DNA of 64,000 nucleotides. Source: Neodiprion pinetum. Taxonomy: Eukaryota > Arthropoda > Insecta > Hymenoptera > Diprionidae. The notes beneath the pieces were generated by a model that was given only the letters and a program-made list of their open reading frames with translations, did no database searches and was not told where the DNA came from. This document shows positions 1 through 10,931 of the stretch, piece after piece. The stretch's first letter is position 1. Each line of letters starts with the position of its first letter. Location of the stretch: the NCBI RefSeq assembly GCF_021155775.2, contig NC_060234.1:14621871-14685870 (forward strand), in the 5' to 3' direction. A program made the translations under genes and the position numbers.

Positions 1-2
1 AA

Positions 3-494
3 CTTAACTCCACGTACAGTAATTTGAGGGCGTCAGTCTGCGAACGCTTCAATCGGACGCTGGAAAGTAAAATGTAGAAACGGTTCGGTATGCGAGGAAA
101 CTACAAATGGCTCGTCATCTTATCTGATTTGGTATCGACTTACAACAACACCAAATACCGAACCATACGAATAAAACCATTGGATGTCACTGTTGCAAAC
201 GAAAGCCAAAATACGTCAGGCGTACGGGGGGCTTTGATCGATGTCTACCAAATCAGTATAGTTCGAAACTGATGACAAAGTTTGGACCAGCAAATTCAAA
301 AACGTCTTGGAGAAAGGTTACACTCCCAAATGGACGACAGAGATATTCACGATAAGCCAAGTGGACAATACCATCGAAATCAACCAACCGCTGGCGGTTT
401 CTACGAACAGGAGCTGCTCAAGATCGAACATCCAGACATCTATCTCGTGGAAAAGGTTCTCAAGACACGTGGGAAAAAATTACATGTAAAATGA
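3..494 (+). pseudogene. Polinton/Maverick-type integrase, C-terminal part (broken)
   Basis: In frame 3 the window opens inside an rve-type integrase core: the motif VCERFNRTL carries the presumed catalytic Glu. An in-frame TAG follows at 75-77. Then comes the conserved tail YKWLVILSDLVSTYNNT and, after frame breaks near 280 and 350, a chromodomain-like end with the words KGYTPKWTTEIFT and GFYEQELLKIEHPD. This order (integrase core, YNN tail, chromodomain-like end) is typical of the integrases of Polintons and related adintovirus-like elements, where the enzyme inserts the element into host DNA. Its tail-to-tail position with the PolB on the other strand (from 638) supports the same element. 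The N-terminal part lies outside the window. Broken; function lost. Confidence 0.72.
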
Positions 495-637
495 TCAGGT
501 TTTGACAGTAGACACAGCAGTTGGATGAATGAATCTCTCTATATTATATACATTACTATACAATTTCGAATCATGTCCTATACGCTACGATGCAGTAATT
601 GTAAAGCTAAAGCATATCTCATAACTCAAGAAGCAGT

Positions 638-3003
638 TCATTTACGTGGCCTATAGCCCCACGACAGCGTGTCGGTCGTTTTGTGAAACACGATCCGTTT
701 GTCGTTATTCCAGCTCAGTGCTATCTTCTTGTGTTCCACAGTATAAACTTCATGCTTTTGACTCAACATCAAATTCTGATTTTTCATCACATTTTCATGG
801 TGTGAAGTACATTCCTTATAATCGTTAAAAGTCATTGTATTTAATGCTGATCCCTTTCGAAAGATTTAGAATGGTGAAGCCTTCATACGAAAGCTTATTT
901 AATTTCACTTTCGTTTTACTTAATTCAACTATTATCGTATCTTTCTCAAAAATCGTGCAGCTATGAAAATTTGGTTTGGCAATAGCAGCTCTAGTACCGT
1001 ATCTTACATCTCATTTCGTGATCAGCCTGATATCTCTGTACTTTCCAACATTTTTCGTCGTTTTACCGCAAACTGCGTTATTTATTAGTTGATGAAATTT
1101 TTTTTTGAATTCGTTGATGAATTTTTCGTCAATCGGTATTCAAATCTATATAATTTTTGAGCGATGGTGTTTGCCGGAACTTTGTGAATGTTAACTAACC
1201 TCAAGCCTAATAGCTAACATTGTTTCAAAACGTGATAATGAATAACATAGTTTTGTTGCAAAGTAGCGCGGTCGTCAATTTCGACTATCGACTATTTGAA
1301 TTCCGAGGTACGTAATGCTCCGGACACAGTGGTAAGTCTTTATGCAGTTCATGCGATTCCTTGGGATATTCCAAATCTATTTCTAACATGTAACCAAACT
1401 CTGCTTCGTCCGAAGTAGTAAGATTGTCTCATTGTCTGGAATCTGATACCCATTCAAAGAAACTGCATGGCAGAGCAAAACTCATAGCAGCATCGTACAC
1501 ATTGTCAACATCCAGGTACATGAGATAAGATTCTTCGACTGCAGAATCTAATGTCTCTTCCATATACCTATTTCCGGCCTTTGCGTGTCTGTTTGAGCAT
1601 TGCGACACACCGCCACGAATACCTTCGATAAACATAATCATATTTATATCAGTGAGAAGCTCCAGTTCGATATCAGTACACTTTGACATTGCGTCAAACG
1701 ACAGAATAGGCTCTGTGTGATAATGTAACTAGTCTGGTCTATACGCCGCGCCGTCCAAAAATTCTGTAGAAAGTTTTGAAAAACTTCAGCCAGTAAACAA
1801 TCGTCCGTCTGTGAATACAAGTCCGGATAATCCCCCAAAGTTTGAATGTTGAAAATTTGCCAACCTTTGCATGCGTGCGCGTAATCGTCATCTGTTTTGT
1901 CCCAGTCGTTTGATTTAGAATGAAATTTTTCTTGGGTTGGTAATCGTCTGCTCTCGAGCTTCTCCCAGTTATCGATGTATTCGTACGCGAAAACACCTTT
2001 TCTGGTCAATAATTTAAATTCATTCAAGGTACTGCAAAATTTGCGTGTCATTGTTTTCTGATCATCACCCAAATACGATGCTCATTTGTCAAGGCTGCTG
2101 GGCATAAATCGGAACAAATCCAGGAATCTAAACTTTACATCTGTTCCCTCAACATATTTGGTAAACGAAATGTATTTCTCTGTATCAACGGGTAAAAAGC
2201 TAAATAGTACCCTTGAAAGATGTTGCAAATACTTTAATCAGAAAACGTACCTCGTAACCTGATAAGTTGTAGAATATATCTGGGATAGCATGTGAATTTT
2301 GATAATCTAAATTACTTGCCGGATGAGCAGCACCATAATAATTTCCTGTGAAATGACAGTGATCACGATCACGATGTTTCACGTTTTCGGGTGTGAAAGG
2401 TTTTTTACAGATTTGACATATTTCAGCAGATTGAAATTCGGAAATTCGATCACGCGTCAGAGGTTTCGTAGGTACAACAGTTTTTAAATATACTTCCAAC
2501 GATGTACAAATCCCACAAACTCACCCATAAACCATTGAATGCAAGTCTCTCCACGATTGATGTTGAATTTTGAAATTGAATCGTTAATTGCACAATGCAG
2601 ATAATAAGCTATACTGTACGGAATATGCTATTGAGCAATAGTTCGTTTTTCCCAGATACCGAAGAGTAGGTTACAGTAAACATTAAAGATCCGGGTAAGT
2701 GCAGAACTGAACGGTTTCTTTGTGCTTAAAATTTTAGAATTTTAGAATTACGTACTCTTCTGTTGGTCAAATAACTTTTATTCCGTTCAAACTTGTGCAA
2801 TCAACTCTGTGCTTTAACATACGTCTTTCAGATTAAAGTGTCACAGAGACCTACCACATAACCAAGTACGAGCACAGTGAGCAGAATTTTGTGATCTCGT
2901 TAAAAGCGATCAATTTCGAATCCATGCGGAATGATGTGTTACCTTTTTTTCATAATTTTCCATATCATGATCGTCATCAACCATTTCAGTCTCTAACACT
3001 AAC
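638..3003 (-). pseudogene. Polinton-type protein-primed family-B DNA polymerase, copy A (C-terminal two thirds, degraded)
   Basis: Reading leftwards from about 3003 the minus strand gives, in pieces, an N-terminal Trp-containing block (about 2890-2930), an HNH-like zinc region (2340-2440, CQICKKPF...DHCHFTGNY), the exonuclease-like FYNLSGYEVRF block (near 2240-2270), KLLTRKGVFAYEYID (near 1975-2010), EGIRGGVSQCSNR (near 1600-1630) and a palm-like YLDVDNVYD block (near 1495-1520). It continues through LEYPK (about 1370) to the C-terminal ending TDTLSWGY just before TGA at 638-640. Order and spacing match PolB of Polinton/adintovirus-like elements. Several frameshifts and stops break it. The stretch that would carry the third palm motif appears deleted near 830-870. 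Diverged from copy B at 12365-14400, so not a simple duplicate. Confidence 0.7.
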
Positions 3004-3005
3004 TA

Positions 3006-3330
3006 GGAAGGTCACCTTACTGTACCCCCACAACCTAGGTTAAAAAAATTATATTTTGTAATTCGTACTGAAGTATAAACCCTCACAAAAAATTAGCGGC
3101 CTACTCGCATATTTGGGGGGTGAAATTGATTCTTAAAAATCGGTGGTTTTTTCGTTTTTCGCTGATATCTTCGAAATAAAAATAGATACGGCAAAAGTTT
3201 GAATAGCAAAGTTGTTCATTTTGTAGTGCTCTGCAATAATATGTAGTCAAAAATAAGAAACAATATTTTTGTTTTTTTTTATTTTGAAAAAGTGTTTTTT
3301 AATACATTTTTCGTCATTTGATCACTGAAA
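3006..3330. repeat. left terminal inverted repeat of the pogo-like transposon
   Basis: Mirrors 12040-12364 with scattered mismatches and small indels. Shared words include AAAATTAGCGGCC, TTTCGCTGATATCTTCGAA, ATAGATACGGCAAAAGTT and AGTGCTCTGCAATA. Similarity fades inward at about 3330. Confidence 0.75.
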
Positions 3331-3675
3331 ACGTTCTTATTTCGCCTGAAAATTGAAGAAGGTTGACAAATCCGTCAAACGAAATATGTTTATATTTATA
3401 TATAGGTTTAGTAAATCCACATATGTTGTTCCACCCTCATCGTAAAATACTCATAAATCATTTACATCTGGTTTAGTTTTGTGCATCTATTTTAGTACAA
3501 GCGAATAAGTATCACATGATTTTTTTTCATTTTATATGAAACTTCATTTAACATGCATGTCGTTTTTTTATTTACTAGAAACCTTTGATTCATATATTAT
3601 ATAGCTATTAAAATGTCTAGTACTCATGACAGAAAAAAAAGCGGACAATGCACTTATCAGTTTCTCCATTTCGTA

Positions 3676-5359
3676 TTATGAGATGTATTCATTGCAATAA
3701 TGATACTCCTCAGAGAAGTGTTTGAGACACCAAGGTTTTTTGCACCACGAACATGTTATAACAGCTGAATCACCACAAATGTGACATCGTGGTTCCGAAT
3801 TATCGCCAAAACCAAACGTCACCGGATTGATGAACTCAGGGGGTGTTTTTTCTATGTACCCACTTTTGTACCATGCATATTTAAGCATATTAATATAACG
3901 TGGGGAAGACAGTTGATTGTGAACAAGTGACTGCAGTTTGATGATGTTATTCCTTGAATGCAGATTTATATCGCTACCGGAAAGAATAACTATATCTGAC
4001 AAATGCCGAACAAAATTTTTCCATATTCAAAAACCAAACACATCTAATGGTTCTATTTGTCCTGTTGTCCCTTTTGGAATAATTTTTAATACAATTTTAT
4101 TGTTAGGAGGAGTTACTACATCAACTACTTCTGAACAGTGTCCACTCCAGGAGCCGATTGAAAGCGCACTGTTGTCGCCACCATTCGGCAAATAGATTTC
4201 GGTTAGCCACTGTTTGGAATGATCTGTCGAAAAAACGAAAGAAATATTTAATTTGATTTGGTTCGCAATATTTAATATGCCACAAGAATGTATAATTTAA
4301 ATAGTTCTTACCTGATGTTAACTTTCCAGATTTCGATGCCGAAACGAAAACGTTTGTGGGTTTGAACAACGTTTTTTCTACGCGTGGGCCAAAGTCACCA
4401 CCGATTTCTTTTAATAGGGATATAACGGTGAAAGTAATTATCTATCGGCGAATATCGTCGGTTGAATCGTATAAGAATGAGTTGTTGAAGATATTGATTG
4501 AACAACGCATTCAATTTCTTTCGATCCTTGGTTTGCAAGAGTGCGACCAGAATGCATTTCAAATTGAAATCCACTTTGATCTGAATTGTAAAGGTTGTCC
4601 AGACCAAGGTTGTTGATAACAGATTTAATGTTATTTGTAAACTCTTCAGCCGTTTTTTTAAGATTTTTTGAGTCTTGTAAAGTTTTCCGGGTAATAAATT
4701 TTGTAATTTTCCGAGACGTAATGCGATGTGCTCTTTTGAACTTATTCACCCATTTTTTTGACGCTTCAAATCGTGCATCGGAATTCATGAAATTCTTATG
4801 TGCGGTCTAAGCCCATCGTCGCAAATCAATATCGTGTACTATCTTGCCACATTCAGTTGCTTCAATGAAGCGATTTGAAGTATATTGAGATATCTCATTT
4901 ATTTTTCCTTAGAAGTCCCACCTTTATTGATTTGATGAGCCCAACGCTTCAATTGTGTTTTAGGAATCACTTTTTTAAAACGGTGTGCAACTGTACGAGT
5001 ATTAAAATTTTTTTTTTCAACTTCTCCAAAACTCCACAGCTTCTTCTTGTAATCGAATGAAATCTCATCTTCATTTTTTGTACATTGAGAGTCATCTGCC
5101 TCATCAGATGAAATTGAATCCTATTCCAATTCACTGTCTTCTATACTTTCAGGCTCATGGTGTTTGAATTGTTCTTGAAATTCCAAGCTTTCGTCTTCTT
5201 CAATTTCGATTCTCGTGTATGTGTTTTGCTTTCAATTAAAAACTCTTTAATTGTATCTGCTAATTCCATTTCATTTTCATTCACTGGTGTTTCGGGCGAA
5301 TTCATCATCATAAAATAAGTCGACAAAATGTTTATGACATTCACGGGATTGATATACAT
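3676..5359 (-). pseudogene. pogo/Tigger-like DDE transposase with an intron (broken)
   Basis: Minus-strand gene from ATG at 5359 to a stop at 3676. An acidic N-terminal part is followed by a Lys-rich helix-turn-helix-like region (about 4640-4990, CENP-B-like by inference). Next is LYNSDQSGFQFEM near 4560-4590, whose first Asp (about 4580) fits the first residue of a DDE/DDD triad. GGDNSAL...SWSGHC lies near 4130-4190, where the second acidic residue is not evident, and IPKGTTGQIEPLDVFGF lies near 4025-4080. The C-terminus has a cysteine cluster (CHIC...CSWC...CLKHF, about 3690-3780). A GT..AG intron of 88 bases is visible on the minus strand from 4311 to 4224; splicing it aligns the two conserved halves. 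Stops and frameshifts (e.g. near 5140, 4810 and 4020) make it inactive. It cuts and pastes the surrounding element. Confidence 0.65.
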
Positions 5360-5686
5360 TTTCGAAAAAGTTCACAGTATTCAATACGTTCTTAATAATG
5401 CACTTCTATAACCAAAGAACTTTAATGAACGGAAACCGTTAATACTAACTCAAATGTGGCAAGAGTCAGTTTATATAGAGCCTCATTATTTGCTGATATG
5501 ACGGTATTAAACATCTCAGATGAGATATCATGAAAAAATAAAACGTATTTCAAACAGTAGACCTCACAGTTTGATTATGATAAGAACATGTAATCAGTCC
5601 AATTCTATAAAAAAAATTGCGTTTGAAAAAAAAACTTTCCGGTTCCGTGACCTCTTGAGACGTAAAAAACAAATCCGGATCGATAT

Positions 5687-5902
5687 TGTTACGATGGGTA
5701 AAATCACCCGTTTTGCCCCCTTTTAAACGATCTAGTAGTCATCATAGATAAAAGACGTTTATAAACCTCTTATGTTTTTCAGAAGAATAAGGTTGCTGCG
5801 TCAACCAACATTATTGTAAAAACAGTCTATCTCGAGACTTTGAAAGGAGAGCTTCGTCACAAAATAAATCCTTTTCCTCTCTCAATTTTCCGCTTCGTAA
5901 CA
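5687..5902 (+). repeat. Gypsy-1 5' LTR
   Basis: Begins TGTTAC and ends GTAACA. Holds the block AAATCACCCGTTTTGCCCCC and AATAAGGTTGCTGCGTCAAC, shared with 11786-12001, 38428-38705, 41562-41839 and 53927-54204. An AATAAA-like AAATAAATCC lies near 5863. Confidence 0.92.
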
Positions 5903-5903
5903 C

Positions 5904-5923
5904 TGGTGTCAGAAGTGGGATTC
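5904..5923 (+). promoter_or_regulatory. Gypsy-1 primer-binding site, tRNA-Leu type
   Basis: TGGTGTCAGAAGTGGGATTC starts 1 base after the 5' LTR and is complementary to the 3' end of a common metazoan tRNA-Leu including CCA (established knowledge, from memory). It would prime minus-strand DNA synthesis. Confidence 0.75.
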
Positions 5924-5981
5924 TTCTGAATCTCGAAATAGTTTTGAGTGGATTCTGAGTGATGAGAAGTAAATACAAAAA

Positions 5982-7580
5982 ATGCAGAGATCTCCTCCGA
6001 CGAGAGCATCACGCGCAGAGCGACGAGCTGCCGGACGCGTTTCGTCCCTTGAACCTGCGTATCCTCCCGTTTCTCCTCGTTTGGAAACTGAGGTTCAGCC
6101 CGAGCCCCAACTAGCTCTCTTGGCAGAGCTCATTCAAGGAAATCAAGATTTACTGATGCGACAGATACAGCAGAAACAACAACATCAACAACAGCAACAA
6201 CAACAACAACAACAGCAACAACTGCAGCAACAAGAACAGCAGAATCTTCTGCACAAACTCCTCTCGCAACAACGTCATCAACAGGAAATCGTGTCCCAGG
6301 TGCTGATCGGGATCCTGCAAGTTGGGCAGAAGCTTCGGGAGCGGCCGCAGAAATTCCCAATACGCCCAGTTTCGTCCCCAGGTAGAAGGACTTCTCTCCT
6401 TTCAGTCCCGGTCCCAGCAAGGAGGACCTCCATTCATTCAATTCCGGATCAATCAAGGTCTGACGCTACTTATGAGGTAGGCGAAATTCCCCCTGTTGTT
6501 GAAAATTTTCCCTACCTGCTCATCTCTCGCAACAAGCTCAGGTTAGTTCTTATCCGCAATGCCACGATCTTCCGTCACGTGATATTTCAGAAGTAGTTGA
6601 GCCTCCTGTCGCGTCGTCTCATCCTAGCGTGGATATTCGGTCAGAGTTCTTGGCCTTTTGAAAATCGCGCGGAACTGTCAATGTTCTCTCTCCGCAGACT
6701 CAGAGCTCGTTCGGACTCGATCAGGTCTCTGTACCTGCCGCGAGTATTATAGAGTTGCCCTCGAAACAATCAAATTTGAAGCCCGGTTCGTATGACGGTT
6801 CGTCTGCTTGGAGTCTATACGAACGTCAGTTCAACATGATAAGTAAGGTTGATGGTTGGAGTCCGTCCCAGAAAGCAGCTAATTTGACAGCTTCTTTGTC
6901 TGGTCCGGCCTTGGTAGTTCTTGGATCGCTTTCAGATTCGGATTCTGAAAATTTCGACAGTATTTGTGCGGCTCTTGAACTTCGGTTTGGCAAAGAACAT
7001 CTTTCCAAACTTTATTTCACTCAGTTTGAAAATAGACGTCAAGGGCCCAAGGAAGATTTAGCCTCTCTCGGAGATGACATCGAACGTCTCGCTCGACATT
7101 CCTTTACTGATTGTGCAGAAAAAGCTGGAGATCAGATAGCTCGGGCGAAATTCATTAATGCGATTCGGAATCCGGAGCTTCGGTATCATCTGAGGCTCGC
7201 AGCTCCAACTTCTCTACATGAAGCAATTATTAAGGGCTTAGAATTAGAAGCCATGAACGAGGCGGATTTAGGTTCGCGTCAACTCCATTGATTAAGCCAA
7301 GCTGAACCTTCGGAAAATTCTTCGTCCCGTCCTTGGGTCAATCAGCTTAGCTCAGATTCTCTTCCAGTAAGGAAAAATAGTGATTTCTCTCGTTACCACA
7401 ATAGATCAAACTCCAATCGGCTTGTCTCAGAGTGCCAGTTTTGCGGCTCAAGAGGACATATCGCGAAGAATTGTTTTAAACTCGACCGTCAGTTGAAAAC
7501 TGCGAAAGATTCGTGGCGCAATAATGCCTCCAAGAGAGCACCCTCTAATCCGGTTTGGGCAGCGCAACCTTCTGTTCCTT
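5982..7580 (+). pseudogene. gag: Gypsy-1 Gag (broken)
   Basis: Starts at ATG 5982, just after the primer site. The N-terminal part has a Gln run encoded by a CAA/CAG tract (about 6170-6245). After a frame break near 6500-6750 the capsid-like region follows (6755-7291: YERQFN, FGKEHLSKLYFTQFENRRQG, RAKFINAI), closed by a TGA at 7289-7291. The same frame continues to a CX2CX4HX4C zinc knuckle, CQFCGSRGHIAKNC, at about 7436-7477. This is the usual Ty3/Gypsy Gag plan: matrix/capsid-like assembly domain, then an RNA-binding knuckle. The homologous Gag at 39930-41495 supports the assignment. Broken by at least one frameshift and one stop. Confidence 0.82.
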
Positions 7581-8262
7581 AGAATTCGGGAAACTAGCTA
7601 CCGATGTTTCGAAAGGGCGGATATCATCGGTTTCTTCCAAGTTCCTTAGCCCTGTTGCTTCACAGTTCGTGGTTAGAGGCCTGCGTCGTATCGGCCTTTA
7701 TGCTAAAGGCTCCGTTAACGGACTAGGTTGGTTGTGGGTGATAGATACCGGAGCCAAAATTTCCGTTGTTCGTCTTGATATGATTTCGTCTCTTGCTTCA
7801 ATTTATCCTTCTGTGTCTATTTGCACTATTACCGGAGCAACTACCCCTGTCGTAGGTAAGATGGTCGTGCAGGTAACAGTAGCTGATTGTCTTCAATTTC
7901 CACATAAAGTTCTAGTAGCTGATATAGAAGATGAAGGCGTTTCAGGCATAGATTTTCTTACCGCTCACAACTGCGTGATTTCTACTGGGGATTCGACTCT
8001 TTGTTCTGTTTACCGTAAAATCAACCTCGAAACGTCTAGTCATATTAACTCTTCTCAACAGAAAGAAACCCTCTCGTCTTTGCGCGTTTTAGAACATCTT
8101 TCGGACTCTTTAGTCGTTCCTTCTTATCTCACGGAACTCTTTACTAGGTCTTCTAAAGATTTAGATATCGCGCAGACTAACAGTCTCGTTGGCCTTTCTA
8201 ACGATTCTAAAGAGACTTTCGCTAAAGACTCTGCCGACATCGGGAGATGTAACATAGCTTAG
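7555..8262 (+). pseudogene. pol: Gypsy-1 aspartic protease region
   Basis: Open frame of 235 codons ending at TAG 8260-8262. The retropepsin active-site motif is visible as LWVIDTGAKISVV, with Asp codon near 7744. About 180 residues follow before the RT, forming the usual protease-RT spacer with few recognisable motifs. The RT continues in the same frame immediately after the TAG, so the stop interrupts one pol frame. It would process the Gag and Pol polyproteins. The exact N-terminal boundary with Gag is not clear. Confidence 0.75.
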
Positions 8263-9455
8263 CATTTGATAGATGTAGGGAATAACGCTCCGATTAAACA
8301 GGCAGCTAGAGGGCTTCTTTTAAGTGGTCGCAGGGTAGTTGAAAAATTAGTAGAAAATATAAAAACAGCAGATATTATTGAGCCGTCTTCTAGCCCGTGG
8401 GCTTCTCCCATTGTCTTAGTCAATAAAAAAGATGGTTCCAAGAGGTTTTGTATAGATTATAGGAAGTTGAACGAGGTCACCAAGAAAGATGCATATCCGC
8501 TTCCTCAGATAGGAGATACCCTTGATTTATTATCTGCTGCCCGTTGGTTCTCTGCGATTGATTTACAGAGTGGTTATTGGCAAGTCGAAATGAATCCGTC
8601 AGACAAAGCGAGAACAGCTTTTGTCACAGGGTTAGGTGGACTTTGGCAATTTGAAGTTATGCCTTTTGGCCTTTGTAATGCACCAGCTACCTTCGAAAGG
8701 AATTCCTTCGATGGAATTCGCCCTTCAAGGTCTCATTGGCAAGATTTATCTCGATGACATCATTGTGTTCAGTAAGACTTTTGATGAAGAATTGGAAAAT
8801 CTTAAGCAGGTTTTTAGTCGTTTATTCCAAGCTGGTCTAAAAATGACTCTCAAAAAATGTCATTTTTCTCAAACAGGAAGTACCTTTTCTCGGACACGTC
8901 GTTTCAGCAAAAGGTGTTAAGACAGATCCTTCTGAAATGGAAAAGGTCTTGTATTGGCCTCGTGCCGATTCAAAAGCAAAGGTTCAAAGTTTCTTAGGAC
9001 TTTGTACTTATTACAGACGTTTCGTTAAGGGTTTTGCTTCTATAGCGAGACCCCTCCATGCTCTCACAGGAATCAAAGTTGTTTTTCATTGAACTTCCGA
9101 ATGCGAAGGAGCCTTTGTTCTCCTTAAAAAATTATTAACTTCGTTGCCGATATTAGCTCATCCCATCACTGATTCTCAATTCATCGTAGATTCTGACGCT
9201 TCTCTCTGTGATATAGGTGGGGTTTTGTCTCAAATTCAGGATAACCGAGAGCGCGTTATTAGTTATTTCAATCGGGTCTTGTCTAAACCGCAACGCAATT
9301 ATTGTGTTACCCGTAGGGAATCATTAGCGATGGTAAAATCTATTCGCCATTTCCATCATTATCTTTATGGAAGGAAATTTTTGATTCGGACAGACAATGC
9401 TTCCTTAATTTGACTTCTTTCGTTCAAATCACCTGAAGGCCAAGTAGCTCGATGG
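8263..9455 (+). pseudogene. pol: Gypsy-1 reverse transcriptase and RNase H (broken)
   Basis: RT motifs in order: ASPIVLVNKKDGSKRFCIDYRKLNE (split over 8400-8480), FSAIDLQSGYWQ (about 8550), MPFGLCNAPATFE (about 8660-8697), YLDDIIVF with the catalytic Asp pair (about 8747-8770) and FLGHVV (about 8887). RNase H follows with IVDSDASLCDIGGVLS (about 9184-9230) and RRESLAMVKSIRHFHHYLYGRKF (9310-9378). Two frameshifts (near 8700 and 8880) and in-frame TGA codons near 9091 and 9411 break it. The enzyme would copy element RNA into DNA and remove the RNA strand. The order PR-RT-RH-INT places the element in Ty3/Gypsy. Confidence 0.88.
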
Positions 9456-10931
9456 TTGAAGAGGTTAGGTCAATATGACTTTGAAACTGAACACCGTCCC
9501 GAAGTTCTGCATGGTAATGCTGATGCACTTTCTCGTCGTCCGTGCGTGGACGATTGCAAACAGTGCTCTCGTATGAATCAACAGCAAGATCCCTCGCTTA
9601 ACGTTCGTCGAATTTCTCTCGTTGAAAATAAAGAAGACTGGATCATAGCCCAGGAGAAAGATTCAGATCTCCTCCTAGTTCGGAATTGGAAATCCACAGG
9701 AGTCAGGCCTCAGTGGAAAGAAGTGTCTTCTATGAGTCAGTCTTTGAAAATTTACTGGGCGCAGTGGGACTCCTTGTTTCTCCTCGATCAGTTGCTTCAT
9801 AGGAAATGGGAATCACCTGACTCCAGGTCGGTACGTTGGCAGCTTTTGGTTCCTATAGAAAAGATAGCCGAGATTTTGTCAAGCTTTCATGATTCACCTG
9901 TCGGTGGCCATTTCGCTTCTAATAAGACTTTAGGTAGGATCAGAGAAAGGTACTTTTGGGCTCACTGTCGAGCTGACATTGAAAATTGGTGCAGAACTTG
10001 CACGGTTTGTTTAGCCAAGAAGGGACCTCGTGAAAGAGGGAAGAGTTCTCTTCAAATATATAACGTAGGAGCTCCATTTGAAAGAGTCGCAATGGATATC
10101 CTAGGCTCTCTTCCTCTTTTTAGGTCAGGAAATCGGTATGCCCTGGTGATAGCAGATTATTTTACAAAGTTGTTAGAAGTAGTCCCAATTCCGAATCAAG
10201 TAGCTAGCAGCGTCGCTCGAGCTTTCGTTCGTGAATTCGTCTGTCGTTACGGAGCTCCTCTAGAATTACTCACAGATCAGCGTCGAAATTTTGAGTCGAA
10301 TTTGATGGAGGAGTTCCTTCAAATTTTAGGGATTAGGAAAACGCGTACCACCGCTTTGCATCCGCATTCTAATGGAATGGTAGAAAGATTGAATAGGACG
10401 CTTCTTCGTTATCTTTCTTCTTTCGTTGATCAGGATCAGAAAGATTGGGATGAGTGGATTCCGTTATTTCTTTTATCGTATGGCTCTGCAATTCACGACA
10501 CTACCGGTTTTTCTCCAGCTATGATGTTGACGGGTCGGGATCTTCGACTTTCGTCAGATTTAGTAAAGGGCGTCAATCCTTCCGTGGCTTCGTTCGAGGT
10601 GATTTTTAATTTCGTTTTCCGTCAAAAATTGGACGAGGTTCATGGATTTGCTAGGAAAAGAATTCGTATGATCTCCGATAAGACTAAGGATCGTTATGAC
10701 ATCAGCGCTAGGAATTTTAAATTTGAGAAGGGAGATTCCGTTTGGTTATTTCAACCTCTAAGACAACAAGGGCGTTGTCCCAAACTCCAAAGTAATTGGG
10801 AAGGTCCTTATTTTATCGCTGATCGGATTAACGACGTTGTTTTTAGAATTAGACGTTCCCCTCGTACCAAATACAAAGTCGTTCATCTGCATCGTTTAGC
10901 TCCTTATCAGTCAAGGGCGACGTTTTTGTAG
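9456..10931 (+). CDS. pol: Gypsy-1 integrase (open frame, with RNase H tail)
   Basis: A 491-residue open frame. It begins with the end of the RNase H/tether region (HRPEVLHGNADALSRRP). An HHCC zinc domain follows (HDSPVGGH...CRTCTVC, about 9888-10010). The DDE core has first Asp in AMDILGSLP (about 10093), second in LLTDQRRNF (about 10275) and Glu in NGMVERLNR (about 10380). The C-terminal part resembles a GPY/F-type domain (SNWEGPYFI, about 10790-10815) and ends VVHLHRLAPYQ. All three catalytic acidic residues are present and length is normal for Ty3/Gypsy. It would insert the cDNA with a 4-bp duplication, consistent with ATAT at the element ends. It shares a frame with the RNase H part and has no start of its own, so it would be made as part of Pol. 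Confidence 0.9.
   Translation: MKRLGQYDFETEHRPEVLHGNADALSRRPCVDDCKQCSRMNQQQDPSLNVRRISLVENKEDWIIAQEKDSDLLLVRNWKSTGVRPQWKEVSSMSQSLKIYWAQWDSLFLLDQLLHRKWESPDSRSVRWQLLVPIEKIAEILSSFHDSPVGGHFASNKTLGRIRERYFWAHCRADIENWCRTCTVCLAKKGPRERGKSSLQIYNVGAPFERVAMDILGSLPLFRSGNRYALVIADYFTKLLEVVPIPNQVASSVARAFVREFVCRYGAPLELLTDQRRNFESNLMEEFLQILGIRKTRTTALHPHSNGMVERLNRTLLRYLSSFVDQDQKDWDEWIPLFLLSYGSAIHDTTGFSPAMMLTGRDLRLSSDLVKGVNPSVASFEVIFNFVFRQKLDEVHGFARKRIRMISDKTKDRYDISARNFKFEKGDSVWLFQPLRQQGRCPKLQSNWEGPYFIADRINDVVFRIRRSPRTKYKVVHLHRLAPYQSRATFL

Noticed and set aside
5904..5923. Possible tRNA gene fragment
   Set aside because: Only the complement of a tRNA 3' end is present, directly after an LTR; it is a primer-binding site. 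No complete tRNA or rRNA gene was seen in the window.
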